Source: Vandiemenella viatica
Lineage: Eukaryota > Arthropoda > Insecta > Orthoptera > Morabidae
Direction: 5' to 3'
Assembly (NCBI GenBank): GCA_031002005.1
Contig: CM061921.1
Location: 130,742,036-130,806,035, forward strand
DNA: 64,000 nt
The position numbers and the translations under genes are program-made. This document shows positions 22,370-34,144 of this stretch, one piece after another. Every line of letters begins with the position of its first letter. Position 1 is the first letter of the stretch. Below the pieces are notes generated by a model, which was given only the letters and a program-made list of their open reading frames with translations, did not search any database and had not been told where the DNA came from.

Positions 22370-22700
22370 AGTAGTGGTCAAAATTTAAAATTACTGAGTG
22401 TTCAACGAGTCCATGTCTGTAACTATTTGTTCAAAGTGCTCATCGCAATGCTCTGGACTGATAATACTAGATGCAGTACTATATCCCTGATTGATAACAC
22501 ACTCTTATGCAAACCATGCACTAGAATTCACATCATATCGTCTGCTACCAGTAGTTTTCGCAGATGCTAACTTCTTCTTTTCACGAATAAATTGTGAGCA
22601 GACAGTATGCACTTTGGCCTTTCTTTTCTTGGTAATTTTAGATCATTGGTTATATCCTACGACACGTCACTTTTATTTATTTTATTTTGTAATAACGGTT
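22370..22700 (-). pseudogene. Possible second Harbinger gene remnant
   Basis: Harbinger elements usually carry a second gene for a Myb/MADF DNA-binding protein. On the minus strand here a broken frame gives segments such as SSAWFAYECVINQGYS near 22520, resembling the C-terminal SSWFAYKSM-type end of MADF proteins. The match is short and I give it low weight. Confidence 0.3.
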
Positions 22701-22985
22701 TGAAGTGTCCCACAACAACCCATAATTCTAGTACAGTGATTAGTTGAAGCACCATTTCGTTTGCGCACAGCACTGACATGAGCAGCACGTTGCGCACACG
22801 ACTACACTTGACTACAAATGATGCGCGATGTTTACGCTCTGGAAGCGGCAACATACAACATGCCCCGTGGCATGTAGATGTTGCGCAACACATTGCACAC
22901 AACGTTGTAGGACAGTGGGGAACATTGCAGCGTCACCCAGACTCAGTGTTGCGCGTCACATATATCCCCTAGTGTATCAGGCCCT

Positions 22986-23649
22986 TAAGAAAACTATTAT
23001 TAACTTAAAAGTCAGTTACTGACGTATTGCTTTGATTATTAAAATAAACATTATTTCACTTCATCTTTTTACTAAATAGAAGTAATCAGAAAGTAAATGA
23101 AGATCTGTGACACCGAATGAAATTTTCATATAATTTCTGCTTCCATTTCCTCACCAGTATATTCAGGTGTTTATTCATTACCTATATACTTGTGTATATA
23201 GTGAATAACAAAAATAAGAATTTGCTTTCACTTACTCTCATAATTTTGACTATGAGCTGACTGAACAAGGCCATCTTTTTAAAGTTCCAGTGGACTTGCA
23301 TCTAAGGATGATGCAAATTTATCCTCCATGTTCTGATGTCTTCTAGCATTATCTACATTCAAATGGTTTCTCCTTTACAGTTTGATTACGAATTTACCCA
23401 TTTGAACTTTTTTGTCAATAATACACACGGATTCAGCCAAAGCGCCTTCAAAATACACTAATACGCATAACGGTTTTGGACATATAATATTTTACTGTAG
23501 CATTCTTGCCTTCATGCACAACACTTGCACAGTAGGCAATAGCTAGGGAGGTGATCTCTGTCGAAACATCAAAGGAATTTTGCACTTCACTCATGGTGTT
23601 GTGGGTACACAGTTAATTTTAAATGCATTTTGAATGATGAAACTATTAC
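22986..23649. other. Interval with nothing recognised
   Basis: AT-rich sequence without a supported gene, RNA or repeat boundary. Confidence 0.45.
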
Positions 23650-25030
23650 GCTTTGCTGGTCTGCTGTCTTTCTCTTTCTTTCACTCATTTATTTCCTCTA
23701 TACAAGCACAGTCACTCTCAAATTCTGGTGGGTAAAATTATCACATTATCCATCAGTCCCGATACTGTCCATATCCTACAACTTCAATTTGCCAAGACTT
23801 TCCTTGGCCTCTCAACCAAATCCTTATTCCTCCTTACTACACAGAATCCCCGTACCCCCACCCTTTACCTTCTTCCAACGATCCAGAATGCTGACGACCA
23901 AAATTTGTGGCATATGGATCATCTACCTAATGGATTTTAGATCTTGTTAATCAGCACCTCCAACCATTTGTACAGAACCTCCCTTCATTCATTCATTCAT
24001 TAAAGATACTTTACACTTCCTTGAACATCTATTGACAGTCCCCACTCCTTTATGGCCAGACTCCTCTATAGATGTCACTTCCTTGTACATTTACATCCCC
24101 TACTGTCAGGGCCCGAGTGTCATGGAACACCTTTAACAGCCCCCACAGCAGATTGTTCCTCATTTCCTTGGCGCACCACATTCTGTCAAAAACATCTCCT
24201 TCAACTGTCAAGTTTACCACCACTGTCATGGGTACCCGCATGGCACAGTCCTACACAAATCTGGACCAACAGTTCCTGAACATCATCTCATTCAAACCTA
24301 CAGTGAAAACCACCTGCTAGACTTCCCTAAGAAATAGTCACTCCATCCACTTTACATGAACTTATTCTCACACGTCACGTTTCTTGATATTGACATTTCC
24401 TTACAGTAAGGTGGCTTACCTACCTGTACGTCTGTTCACCTCGAACCTACAACAATACCTTCACTTCAACAGTTGTTATCCCTTCCACACCAAATGTTCC
24501 CTTTCTTACAAACTGGCCATCCTTGATAGGTGCAACTGTTCCGATGAAGAATCTCTTTTGAGATACATTTAAAACCAGTTACAGTGACCCTCTGATTTAA
24601 TACAAAAACAAATCTCTCATGTTACAACTCATCTTTCACAGAGCTACTCAAATCTAGTACCTCTTAAAACTAACCACAGTCCTGTTTCCATCACCCGGTT
24701 CTCTCCTGGGCTCGAGTTCATTACGTTAATATTCCGCCATGGGCACTACTTCCATTTTTCCTTCCCCAAAGTGAGCACCATTCTCCACAGAATCCTACCA
24801 CTGCACATGTTTCAGAAGACAGCATTATGGACAGCACCCAGCTGAAGGGAAACTTTTCACATCACTGGACACCTCACATGTATTACAACATGCCTCATAT
24901 ATCAACTCACCTGCCTCCACTGTATCGGATCAAATATAGGTCTCACCATTAACCAACTATCCAATCAGTATGAAAGGACACAGGCAAACAGTTTATACCG
25001 TCAGTGTATTCCATCCACTGGCAGCCCATG
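23650..25030 (+). pseudogene. Penelope-like reverse transcriptase relic
   Basis: Pieces of one reverse transcriptase are spread over the three plus-strand frames. TTTVMGTRMAQSYTN (about 24215-24260) corresponds to the GTAMGTPMAPSYAN block. FLDIDISL near 24380 corresponds to FLDVTVSL. LFTSNLQQYLHFNSCYPFHT followed by KCSLSYKLAILDRCNCSDEE (24430-24555) corresponds to the YLHFxSCHPxHxKxSIPYSxAxRxRRICS segment typical of Penelope-like elements. The part upstream to about 23650 and downstream to about 25030 continues weakly. It is heavily mutated and has no intact frame. Confidence 0.6.
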
Positions 25031-25107
25031 CCAGTTCCCACAATTTTGAAGGAACAACTGTTTACAGTGAGGCTTCCAAGGGTTTTCCCTGAAACTACAA
25101 CCCCTCT

Positions 25108-26286
25108 GTAGTTGTTGTTTTTGTGGCTTTAGGGCCCATCGACAGCGAGGTCATTAGCGCCTTAACAATAACCGGTATAAAACATGGCTTAAAAATTTAC
25201 CGAATTACTGCCTGTATGGTCGACTGTAAAGGGGTTAGCCACACAGACAGCAAAATAAAACAACTCAAAAAACATTAGTGGATGTAAAGAGGACTTTGAG
25301 ACCTAAAACTTAACAATTTCTAATTGGCTGTAAAAGGCCAACCAGGTTTAAAAACTAATTAAAAGCACTAAATGTCTCTCTGGTTGTATAGTGGTCAAAG
25401 AGAGAAAGATTTTAACACTAAAAAAAAAATACTGTACATGGACGGGTGGCTGTAAAGGGACCACTCATCCATCTTAAAACTAGACCAATCTGCACTGCCA
25501 GGTTTCAAGGTAATATGCATGTAGGGTCGCACCATGAGGAGATGCCGCCGTATAACAAGTGGCGGCTCACCAGCATCAGCACATATGCTGGGAATCGGGC
25601 TGGTGTGGTAAGCACCCATGGCTAGCCGCTGCATGGTGGACACTATCCAACATTCAGAGATAGCAATCCTGCGTCAAACTATTTACGATTCAGCCGTACT
25701 TCAACCGCGACTGTAAAAAGGCTCTATAAAATTGTAGCAGGCAGGAGCGATTGGTGCACCATGACCTGCCACAAAGACATTTTAAAACATCCAAAGCTTT
25801 CAGCACTCTCGTTTTCACTGAGATGCAGCAGCCAACTTAACCTATTGTTAAAAATGAGGCCCAGAAACCGAACAGATTCACTAAAACTTAAAACAACGTT
25901 CCTCAAGGTAAGGCGAAGTTCACATAAAATACTACGAGATCGAGTAAAAAGTACACACCGCGTTTTCTCAGCTGAGAAATGAAAACAAGTGTGTACTGAC
26001 CATTCATCCAGCATGTTCAGTGCAAGTTGCAGTTGATGCTCAATACACCTCTGGCTAAATGACGTACAAAATAATAAAAAATCATCAACATATAAGGAGT
26101 ACTGGATGGGTCTCCTTGTTACCATTATAATGCTGTTGATACCGATTGTGAAAAGGGTTAAACTTAACAATGGCCCTTGAGGAACACAGTTTTCCTGGAT
26201 AAAAAGATATGACACTTCACTAACAACTTGGTACTGGAAACAACACTGAGATAAAAATGATTGTATAAAATGGGGCAGATTTCCCC
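25108..26286 (-). pseudogene. LINE C (Jockey group), RT C-terminal part and 3' UTR
   Basis: The minus-strand frame at 25724-26215 encodes the catalytic half of a Jockey-group reverse transcriptase, with CVPQGPLLSLTLF, the catalytic YVDDF motif (near 26085), FHFSAEKTRCVLF and VRFLGLIFNNRLSW. Upstream, GNLPHFIQSFLSQ ends at 26281. After a break a further piece (25395-25643) shows ATGAYHTSPI-type sequence as MGAYHTSPIPSICADAGEPP. A non-coding 3' UTR runs to about 25108 with an ACAACA-rich end. The 5' half lies at 28522-31330. The two parts join across the insert at 26287-28521. Confidence 0.85.
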
Positions 26287-26290
26287 TTGT

Positions 26291-26517
26291 TATATCTCTG
26301 TTATCTTACCTAAACCATTCAGCAGGAGGCCTATTACATATTATGCATATAGCAAATAACTTTTATAATCATTTTCAATAGTAAAGCACTTTTCATCTCG
26401 GAACATAACCTTGTTATATGTCCATTATCTTACTAAACTATTTAGAAGAGGGCAAATCTCATATAGTTGTATAGTAAAGAACTTTTATAACAATTTTCTT
26501 AACAAGAAAGCATTTTT
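26291..26517. repeat. Tandem duplication, two units of about 120 bp
   Basis: TTATCTTACCTAAACCATTC (26310) and TTATCTTACTAAACTATTTA (26429) begin parallel segments, each followed by AGAACTTTTATAA- or AATAACTTTTATAA-type sequence and a run ending in AAAGCA. The copies are diverged. Confidence 0.6.
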
Positions 26518-27268
26518 TAAAAATTGATTCGAAACCATTTTCGTAAAAGATATAAAATTCAAACAAGGTACTTTCTCAGTCATAACGAATTTTGGTGCAT
26601 TCATTACACTAAGAAAGCAGAGAATGGCGATCATTTTAAGGTGGTTTTTGTATGCTTTTAAAATTTATTTAAAGAGATATTGCAAAAATAAAGAATTTGA
26701 ACTTTTTAGACAAAAGAGCTAGGAAGACAAAAGTAGGCTCAAATGAGAGAGAGAAATTCATTTAATAACAATAATGTAACAGCTCAAAGGTAACTTGAAA
26801 TTTAAAGCAAGAAAAACAAAGTTCTAGTGCTGAGATGTGATGGCATCACCAGGTGTGACTTTTAGGAATGAATAGCTCTTAAATGAGGATAATTACAAGA
26901 AAATTTGTCATGACTTAAAACATTGGGAATCAATTAAACTACGACATATTAAAATTTCGGGAAAATCCGAGTAAAATTAGCGTACCATGAGAATGTGGGA
27001 TTTTGATAATTCACCAGAGAATAGTATTTCCCCATGGGAAATCACCATTCTCTTCTTTGACGATTCAGCGATAGATTAGTCAAGGCTATAAACAGCCAAC
27101 CGGCTCAATCAGTCTCAAATAGTTTTTTCAGCAGTCTCAGGCAGTCTGGAACGGTTTTTAAGCAGGCCAGTTTTGAGGAAGCAGTTTTTGGGAAGCAGTC
27201 ACATCGCGAGGTAAAATTCAAAATGTAACTGAAAGTTTAACTATCTCACCACGAGTTTCCACCATCCT

Positions 27269-27958
27269 GTGCAGCGCAATACTGTTTTAAATACTATTGT
27301 GCACAGGGCTAGAGCGATTGCTGACAAAGACAGCCTGCCACAAGAACTGGAACACCTGAGAACTGACTTCAGGCGGAACGGTTACTCCGAAAGGCAGATA
27401 GAAAGGGCAATTGAACGTAAGCCGGGGAAAATTCGAGTCCAACAGGAAGAAATGCCCAAGGCCACCGCATTTCTGCCTTTCGCCGGAAACACCTCGGGGA
27501 AAATTGGCAGAATCCTCGCATGACATGGTATAAAATCTTTCTACCGACCACCAGCTAAAATATGGGACTGCCTCCGTTCAGTCAAGGATGATCTTGGCCT
27601 AAGAGTTCCGGGGATTTATAGCATACCGTGCGAGTGTGGAAAGACCTACATCGATCAAACGATCCGCACCATAGAAAACCGGTGTGAAGAACATAAACGC
27701 CACCTCCGCCTGGGACAGTATAGCAAATCAGCACTCGTCGAGCATGTGTACGACCATGGTCACAAAGTAGAGTTCAATAACGTTAGGATATTGGCTAGAA
27801 CATCACATTTTTGGGAATCTGTTATCAAAGAAGTGATCGAAATTCGACTGGCCAACACATTTAACAGAGACAGTGGTCTATGTCTCAGTGAAGCATGGAA
27901 ACCAGCCTTTGCAAATATCCGCAGAGAACATTGTACTTCCGTCCAGCTGCTGCCGTAG
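27269..27958 (+). pseudogene. Penelope-like element, 3' part with GIY-YIG endonuclease
   Basis: The first frame (27269-27523) encodes the region before the endonuclease, ending FAGNTSGKIGRILA. A TGA at 27521-27523 interrupts it. The same frame continues IKSFYRPPAKIWDCLRSVKD and then PGIYSIPCECGKTYIDQTIR (about 27607-27670), the GIY...YIG signature with YID in place of YIG. Next come RCEEHKRHLRLGQYSKSALV and EHVYDHGH, then the catalytic Glu region VIKEVIEIRLANTFNRDSG, and it ends AWKPAF...LLP at 27958. The reverse transcriptase is absent (5' truncation). The endonuclease would nick target DNA to prime reverse transcription. With one stop and an altered YIG it is probably inactive, though the domain is otherwise well kept. 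Confidence 0.87.
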
Positions 27959-28079
27959 AGGGCTCCATATTAGCTCGGGCTGGAACAAGAACCGTAGCCA
28001 CGCCCACTGGCAGCCTGGCTCATAGTAAGCCTTCACCGAGACCACGCAGCCGCCGGACGCGTACATGTATATAAGGAAG

Positions 28080-28260
28080 AGCGGCACCCGAACCATCTTA
28101 GTATCTGTGGGTCAGCCGACCAGTGTAGATGTCTCTATACCTGAAGAAGACGGCGGAGCTAGCCGTCGAAATATTGTGTTTCCACAACACTATCCGGCGG
28201 TACACCCGTGAAGACTACATTGCAGTCATACGCCGGGAAAGTCTTCATTCTTACAAGTTC
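28080..28260 (+). other. Penelope terminal region with hammerhead-like core
   Basis: CTGAAGA at 28141-28147 fits the hammerhead box CTGANGA. It is followed by a stem GACGGC/GCCGTC (28149-28154 with 28162-28167) and GAAA at 28168-28171. A stem-III-like hairpin (ATA, TTGTG, loop, CACAA, TAT) then leads to ATC near 28192-28194. Penelope-like elements are known to carry hammerhead ribozymes in their terminal repeats. I could not find a convincing stem I, so cleavage activity is uncertain. A related copy lies at 62110-62310. Confidence 0.5.
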
Positions 28261-28521
28261 GAAATTGTCTTAAATGTTTTCAACGGTGTAATTTGATACC
28301 AGACTTAAGTTCATAAAGCTTTCAGAATATATTCCAATTAGTAACTACATTGACTTTCTTCCATTTATGTATGACCTGTTAGCTATTACAGGGTAAACTA
28401 ATAGCCTGGCAGCCATTTTAAAGAACTATAGCATCTTCAAGAAAAAGTATCAGTTATACAAGCAACATGATCAAGTTAATGCGGATGTTACATAATCCCA
28501 ATGCACACTTTGTTATTACAC

Positions 28522-30181
28522 CCTAAAATCCCATTCATAAAGTTCTTTAAAAATATCGTGCCACCAGGTAGTATTGTAAGCTTTGTCTATATCAAAAAAA
28601 CACACTGACAAGGTGTTGGCTATGAATAAAGGCATCCTGTATCAGCACTTCCAGCAGGATCAGGATGTCCAAGGTGGAACGGAACTTACTGAATTCACAC
28701 TGAAATCAACTCAGCAGATTTTGGGATTTGAGACACCAAAAAAGGTGGTGGTTGAGCGTCCGCTCTAGTGTCGTCCCGACACAGCTAGTTAAGGCAATGC
28801 TACGATAACTACCTGACAACTATTTGTCCTTCCTGGGTTTTAAAATAGGGATTAGTGTTGCTTCTTTTGACGAATTGGAGAAGTGTCCTCCAGTCCATAT
28901 ATCATTAAAAATACCTAGAAGGTACTCTTTAGCATCTTTGTTAAAATGCCTCGGCATCTGGTCCTAGATCAGATCAGATCAGGACCCGGCACGGTGTCTT
29001 TGGTGCCATTTAAGGCGAACTCCATCTCCGAAAATGTAAAAAGGGTATTGAACACCTGAAAATCAGACAAGTTGAAGCTTAAAGAATGTCTTCTGGCAGC
29101 AGTTCTTCATTGTTGAAACCAAGATTCCACTCTGGCAGACGAAGTAATAGCAGCGAACGACTCTGCATGCCCCTGATCCAGTAATCCAGATACTGGCAAT
29201 CAAGAGTACCTTCCAGATATACGGCGAATTGACTCCCATGTTTCTGTTGATGATGTGGAACGGTTAATGCTGCTCACAAGGTTCTGCCAAGACCTCTTGC
29301 TCTCCTTAATCACATGATGCCCCTTAGCTCTACCAACTCTGAATGCTGTGAGGTTGTCAGGTGTTGGGTGCAACCTGAAACGGCGCAAGGCCCGTTTGTG
29401 ACCCATGTGTGGCATTCTTCGCAGTGCTCCTGAGATACTAGGCATTGAGATATCAACCGCCCGGTGAATCACTTCTCTTAAGTGTTTTACCTCCTCCTTG
29501 ATGGTCTGCTGCTGTTGGAGAGTGATTGAACTCTACGTACAACATTATTGGGAAGTGGTCACTTCCGTGAAGGTCACGATCCACTTCCCAACACATGGAG
29601 TCTGCAATCGAAGCAGAGCACAAAGAAAGGTCAATGGCAGAGGGCATACCGGAAGCAGCAGTGAAGAGTATCAATTGACTGGCATTAAGGATGCGTATCT
29701 CCTATCACTCCAACAATGTACAAATTTCCCGACCTCTGGGGCAATTGGTCGTTGAACTCCATAGTGCATTGTGCATGTTAAAGTCTCCAAACAGGAGAAA
29801 AGGCCGAGAAATCTACCACAATAAATCAGCCAGATCACTGAAATCAACTGGTGATCCCAGCTGAAGATATAAGAGGCATACAGTCAATTGTGCCAGTCCA
29901 TGTATTCTCACACCTACTGCTTGTAAGGGAGAGGTGAGAGCTACAGGTTTGGAGTGGACAGTGTTCTGAACAAACACAGCCACCCCCCCCCCCCTTTTTC
30001 GCTCATCACCCTCGGTATCATCCTTTCGGTATATGTTATACCCTCTTAGCACAGGTTGATGTGTTGGTCTAACATGTGTCTCTTGGAGACAGAGACACAA
30101 AGGATTAGACTGTGCTAAGAGCTGTAAGTCTTCTTTGTAAGCAGTAAAACCATTAATGTTCCATTGAAGTATGGGAGCCAA
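28522..30181 (-). pseudogene. LINE C ORF2, endonuclease and RT N-terminal part
   Basis: The frame starting at 30181 reads MAPILQWNINGFTAYKEDLQ, then LCLQETHV, GYNIYRKD and RGGGVAVFVQNTV, the AP-endonuclease of a Jockey-group LINE. HGSDHFPIMLYVEF (catalytic SDH motif, near 29560) lies in a second piece at 29453-29674. A linker with RALRRFRLHPTPDNLTAFR follows at 29200-29472. The RT begins near 29030 with a KDTVPGPDLI segment, and DKAYNTTWWH-type sequence sits near 28580. Frameshifts separate these pieces. The rest of the RT is at 25108-26286. Confidence 0.85.
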
Positions 30182-30182
30182 C

Positions 30183-31330
30183 CTACTGGTTTATTTTCAC
30201 CCGACCAGGATCAGGTGGATCCTGGTGTGTTTCTTGCTGAGTAACGGGACAAGGCTCTTCCACCAGCATTTCAGTCTCCTCCCGCTCCGAAAATGAGGTT
30301 GACATCTCCGACTCAGCATAGTCTTCAAACACTTTACTGCCCTTTTTCTTCCACTGCCTCTTCCCCTTCTTCTCCCTATTACTAGATAGTCTGGAAGGAG
30401 ATGAAGAGGGAGATTTTAGAAAGAGTCGGGCCAGTCTATTTAAATTTTGGACCACAGATCCTCTGGTCACCTTTTCCACTGGAAGCAGATGGTATTGCTG
30501 CTGGGGTTGGAGTGATCGAGGTCGCAGATGAGTTGCTACCGATGTCCGCGGTCTTGGATGTTATGACCTTGTCAGCATTTGCACTGAAATGAGCATGTTG
30601 TGCTTGCGCTCGTGTCTGCAATGGACATCTGGGTAGCAACACTTTCTTTCCTGATGGGAGTTAATCTTAGCAAAGCTAGTTCCAAAAATTGGAGCAGGGA
30701 GTGACTTGGCCTACTTCTTTGCTTCTGCGTAAGGAATCTGCTCTTTGGTCTTCAACTCCTGTATCTTCAGCTCCTCAAGATACACACTCTCTACTCCTGA
30801 CAGGGTGTGACCAAGAGCAGTTGACACAACCCTGTGGGAACGTACAACTGACACCCAGCTCGAGCCCCCTTGCTGCCCTTACCACAGGTGGGGTTGCCCT
30901 TACATGATGCCGTCCCTATATCAATATCATCACAGCAGGTTACAACGCCTTTGCTGCTGTTCAGGGATTTGTGGAGTTCGCATTTTATGGTGAACTCTCC
31001 AAGCTTCTTACAATTGAAGAGTTGTGTAGCCTGCTTACTGGTTGTTGTTTCCAGCAGCAGAGTCCCATCCCTCAGCTTTTTTACTGAATTGAATGTTCCT
31101 ACAAGACCTTCTAGACCTTTTGAAATATAGAAGGATGAAACTTTCTCAAAATTCCCTTCAAACCTTTCCATTACAATAAAAGCTTTCGCAAGCAAACAAA
31201 CTTTTCCGTTACATTCACCTTTGGAAGTGGGAGGGCTGTTAACCCTGGTATGCTTCTTTGTATTGTGGGTGTTTGAAGCTACATGCCGCAGGGAGTAGAA
31301 TTTTTCCCCTGAACAATGCAAAAGTGAACT
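30183..31330 (-). pseudogene. LINE C ORF1 (Gag-like, zinc knuckle)
   Basis: On the minus strand 30791-31321 contains FEGNFEKVSSFYISKGLEGL, SVKKLRDGTLLLET and NSSKGVVTCCDDI, the typical ORF1 of Jockey-group LINEs that binds element RNA. The zinc-knuckle region is shortened and damaged, reading TASCKGNPTCGKG. The basic C-terminal tail continues in other frames (30183-30642) and ends next to the ORF2 start. Roughly 280 codons between the Gag core and the knuckles appear to be missing compared with full-length relatives. This copy is inactive. Confidence 0.78.
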
Positions 31331-31424
31331 GAGTTATGAACAGTATATCCTTTATACGTGACATCCTCCTGGCCTCAATTTCCATTAAGACCCTACCAAT
31401 AGACCCAGCACTTATTATCATTAT

Positions 31425-31680
31425 TATTTTATTTTTTTTTTTTTTATCTGCTTAACATCTCTCCAACAGTGAGGTCTTTAGAGATGGGAAAGAATGGGGG
31501 GGGCAAGGAATGGGAAGGAATTCGGCCATAACCTTTTTGAAGGAAGCATCCAGGCATTTGCCTGGAGTGATTTGGGAAACCATGGAAAACCCAAATCTGG
31601 ATGCCCGGACGGGGATTCAGACAGCTGTCCTCCCGAATGCGACGCCAGAACGCTAGCCGTTACACCACCATGCTCGGTAT
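31425..31680 (-). repeat. SINE family 1, nearly full copy
   Basis: The plus strand begins with a T-rich run (31430-31443, the poly-A tail in reverse). Then come GGGAAGGAATTCGGCC, GGGAAACCATGGAAAACCC and GGATGCCCGGACGGGGATTC, and the head ends near GCTCGGT at 31678. It is the same family and length as 1869-2131, inserted just upstream of LINE C. Confidence 0.87.
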
Positions 31681-31709
31681 ATTATTTGGTCACATGCATA
31701 TAATTTATA

Positions 31710-31960
31710 GAGAGCGGTCTGGTGACTCAGTGGTTAAAGCACATGCTTTCGAAAGTTTGCTGCTCTGGACCTGGGTTCAAATCCCAAATTTTGAGTTGTG
31801 TTTCATCATTTGAGCTACACCAGGTCATTCCATGGTTCGGATTCCAAATTAAACTGTAGGTCTCACAGGAAACGAACTGGCCATCCATACCCTTAGTATG
31901 CCTCCTTCGGCAGGATCCAACTGACCTTCGAGTTGTGAACTAAGTTAGTTTATTTAGTTA
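31710..31960 (+). repeat. tRNA-derived SINE, family 2
   Basis: The head carries an A-box-like TGGTGACTCAGTGGTTAAAG and a B-box-like GGTTCAAATCCC near 31782. The body, CACCAGGTCATTCCATGGTT to GCCTCCTTCGGCAGGATCC, differs from family 1. The end near 31960 is AT-rich without a long A run. I found one copy in this window. Confidence 0.7.
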
Positions 31961-34127
31961 TAATTTATAGATCTTAAATTTAATATCTTATATTCTCTCA
32001 TTCTGATTACTTTCGTGATGTTCCCCATTTCCTATGATACTATTTATCCAGAATTATTGATTATCAGCTCACTATTTTCTCGCCTCCCCCCCCCCCCCTC
32101 CTATCCATCACAACCCCAGCCACCAAGGCTTTGCTACTCAGGTTTCCATTCACTAAGTGGCCATCGGTGGGATCACTTCCATCCTCCTCACTAAGTGTCT
32201 CTCATCTACTTGCAAGAATAATGTCCAATGCTGAAATATTGTGTTACACATGTTTGTCTTTTTTGCATTAGTCAATTCCAAAAGCTGTTGTTTATCTTAG
32301 CCGTTCACTTGAATTTTCCTATCCTATATATACAGCCACAATAAATCAGGCAGCACTGGTTATATCCTGTTATCATTGGTCAACTACCTGCCAGACACTT
32401 CTGAGTAGAACATACTGAACTTCAGCAGTATCCCGAAAAAAAAGTTTTCAATTATTATTGAATATATCAAAAACTACATTTGAAGAATTTCTATACAAAA
32501 TAAAGCCATTATGTCTTCTTTTTTTTTCCTGACCTATTTTTACATGTTTGTATTTATCCACCAGAAGGAGGAAAAGAATGTTGTAAATTTATTTTTCCCA
32601 ACAGTGCACAGTTACTTTTAATATATCAAATTCAACATATGGCTGCGTTAATTTTCAAGTTACCTATTTTTACAGGAGGTTCTAAGCTACAAATTACCAA
32701 AAAAGAAAAGTTGATATAGTATTCTCATGGCAAAGAAAAATTTATAATCATGAGAATAATACCAACATATTGGTTATTTATTACTAGTATCAAAGTGGGG
32801 AGATGCAGGACTTTAATTTCTTTTAACATAATAATTAATCTGGCAATCAGATGTTCCTATAGGCAAGAAACAATGGGTCACTTCTATCAAGAAAGCAGTA
32901 TAGCCAATTACTTAATAGTTTTCAATATGCACTGCACAATGATAATACAAATGAAGATACAAAGAATATCCATCAATACATAAGAACAATACTGTTAAAA
33001 CAGAGACAAAAATAATAATCATACACAACAGCCAATATCACTTTATTCGTTTGCCTGCTAGTTACTGTTTAAATATTATTGGGCCAGAGATTAAACCAAA
33101 TTATCCAATTTTCATTTAAGTGGCACATCTCTTTGACTGTTTAGTTGGAAGTGCAGTCACATTGATACCATAGCTGACTTGCCAACTTCACTGCGATCCT
33201 TTTTTCCCCCAAAAAGGATGGCTGACATGTGGATTTATAAGTATCATCTTTGCTCACTTATAATGTTATCTTGTTCTTGAATTGAACCAAAAATACTACT
33301 CTGGAATAATCTTCTGAACCATGCAAGAGTTAAAATTTTGCAGCGTGTTCAGGATTTATGCCTTCCATATTTAAAATACCAATATTTCAGAAATATCTGC
33401 TGACTAAAAAACATGATTAATCTGTCTGTATAACTCAAGAATAAACATACTTCTAAAGTTTTAATGTGTAATACAGCTAATCAGTGATTCCATTTGAAAG
33501 TATAAGTCAATATTGCCCAATTATATTCATGAATATCTTCAGCTGTTTAAACAAGAGACATTGCAGTATGCCATATCAATGAAAGCATACACATGAACAG
33601 CTAACTGAATAACAGTTTCTTCTAATTTGGATGAAAAGTGCTAGAAGAGGAAAATCATAAAATCAGCACAGACATTTATCACAAAATAAATTTTCAAACT
33701 GTCTGCATTCCCAACATGTATTCAGCACAAACCTAAATGCCAAAACTACTAGACGAAAACAAGAATGTTTATTAACCAAGTATTTACACAGCTTCAAAAT
33801 TAGATATAAGTTGTACAGAGAATCTGTTTCAAAAAGAATATAAGCACAAGTAAGTATTCCCTTAAGGTATTTTCATGTTTATTTTTACCATTATAGAGGA
33901 AGTGAAAGTTTAGATGGCCAACAAGTTATATGAAAAATTGATGGTGCGGTCCCACTTTCAGACAGACCAAGCTGATCTGGAATGTCCCTTGTTCCATACC
34001 ATTTCTTGCTACTATGCAGTCGAAGATTTGGTGATATAATCAGATTATAATTGGAGATGGAGTTAAATGTGCTCTGGACCCAGAAATATTTTCAAGAGCA
34101 CTGAGCAAGTCTAGAAGTTGTAATATG
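31961..34127. other. 2.2 kb AT-rich interval, nothing recognised
   Basis: Apart from a C run near 32086-32098 I see no gene, RNA or repeat boundary. Small frames on both strands have no recognisable content. Confidence 0.45.
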
Positions 34128-34144
34128 TGTGTGTGTGTGTGTGT
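34126..34144. repeat. (GT)n microsatellite
   Basis: About nine GT dinucleotides in a row. Confidence 0.9.

Larger units (their letters stand above)
21790..22985 (+). mobile_element. PIF/Harbinger derivative, about 1.2 kb
   Basis: Ends AGCCTTGTATACACAAGGGG (left) and, reversed, AGGGCCTGATACACTAGGGG (right) are similar, and TAA flanks both sides (21787-21789 and 22986-22988), the 3-bp duplication of this superfamily. Inside lie the start of a Harbinger transposase on the plus strand and a possible second-gene remnant. At 1.2 kb it is too short for a full element, so it is an internally deleted copy. Confidence 0.8.
26287..28521. mobile_element. Compound insert splitting LINE C
   Basis: LINE C reads WDFR up to 28522 on one side and resumes with GNLPHFI at 26286 on the other, so the 2.2 kb between is an insertion. 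Similar TTGTTAT sequences stand near each edge (26287-26293 and 28510-28516). The insert holds a tandem duplication, a Penelope-like endonuclease and terminal region, and AT-rich filler. Whether it arrived as one element or several cannot be decided from sequence alone. Confidence 0.6.
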
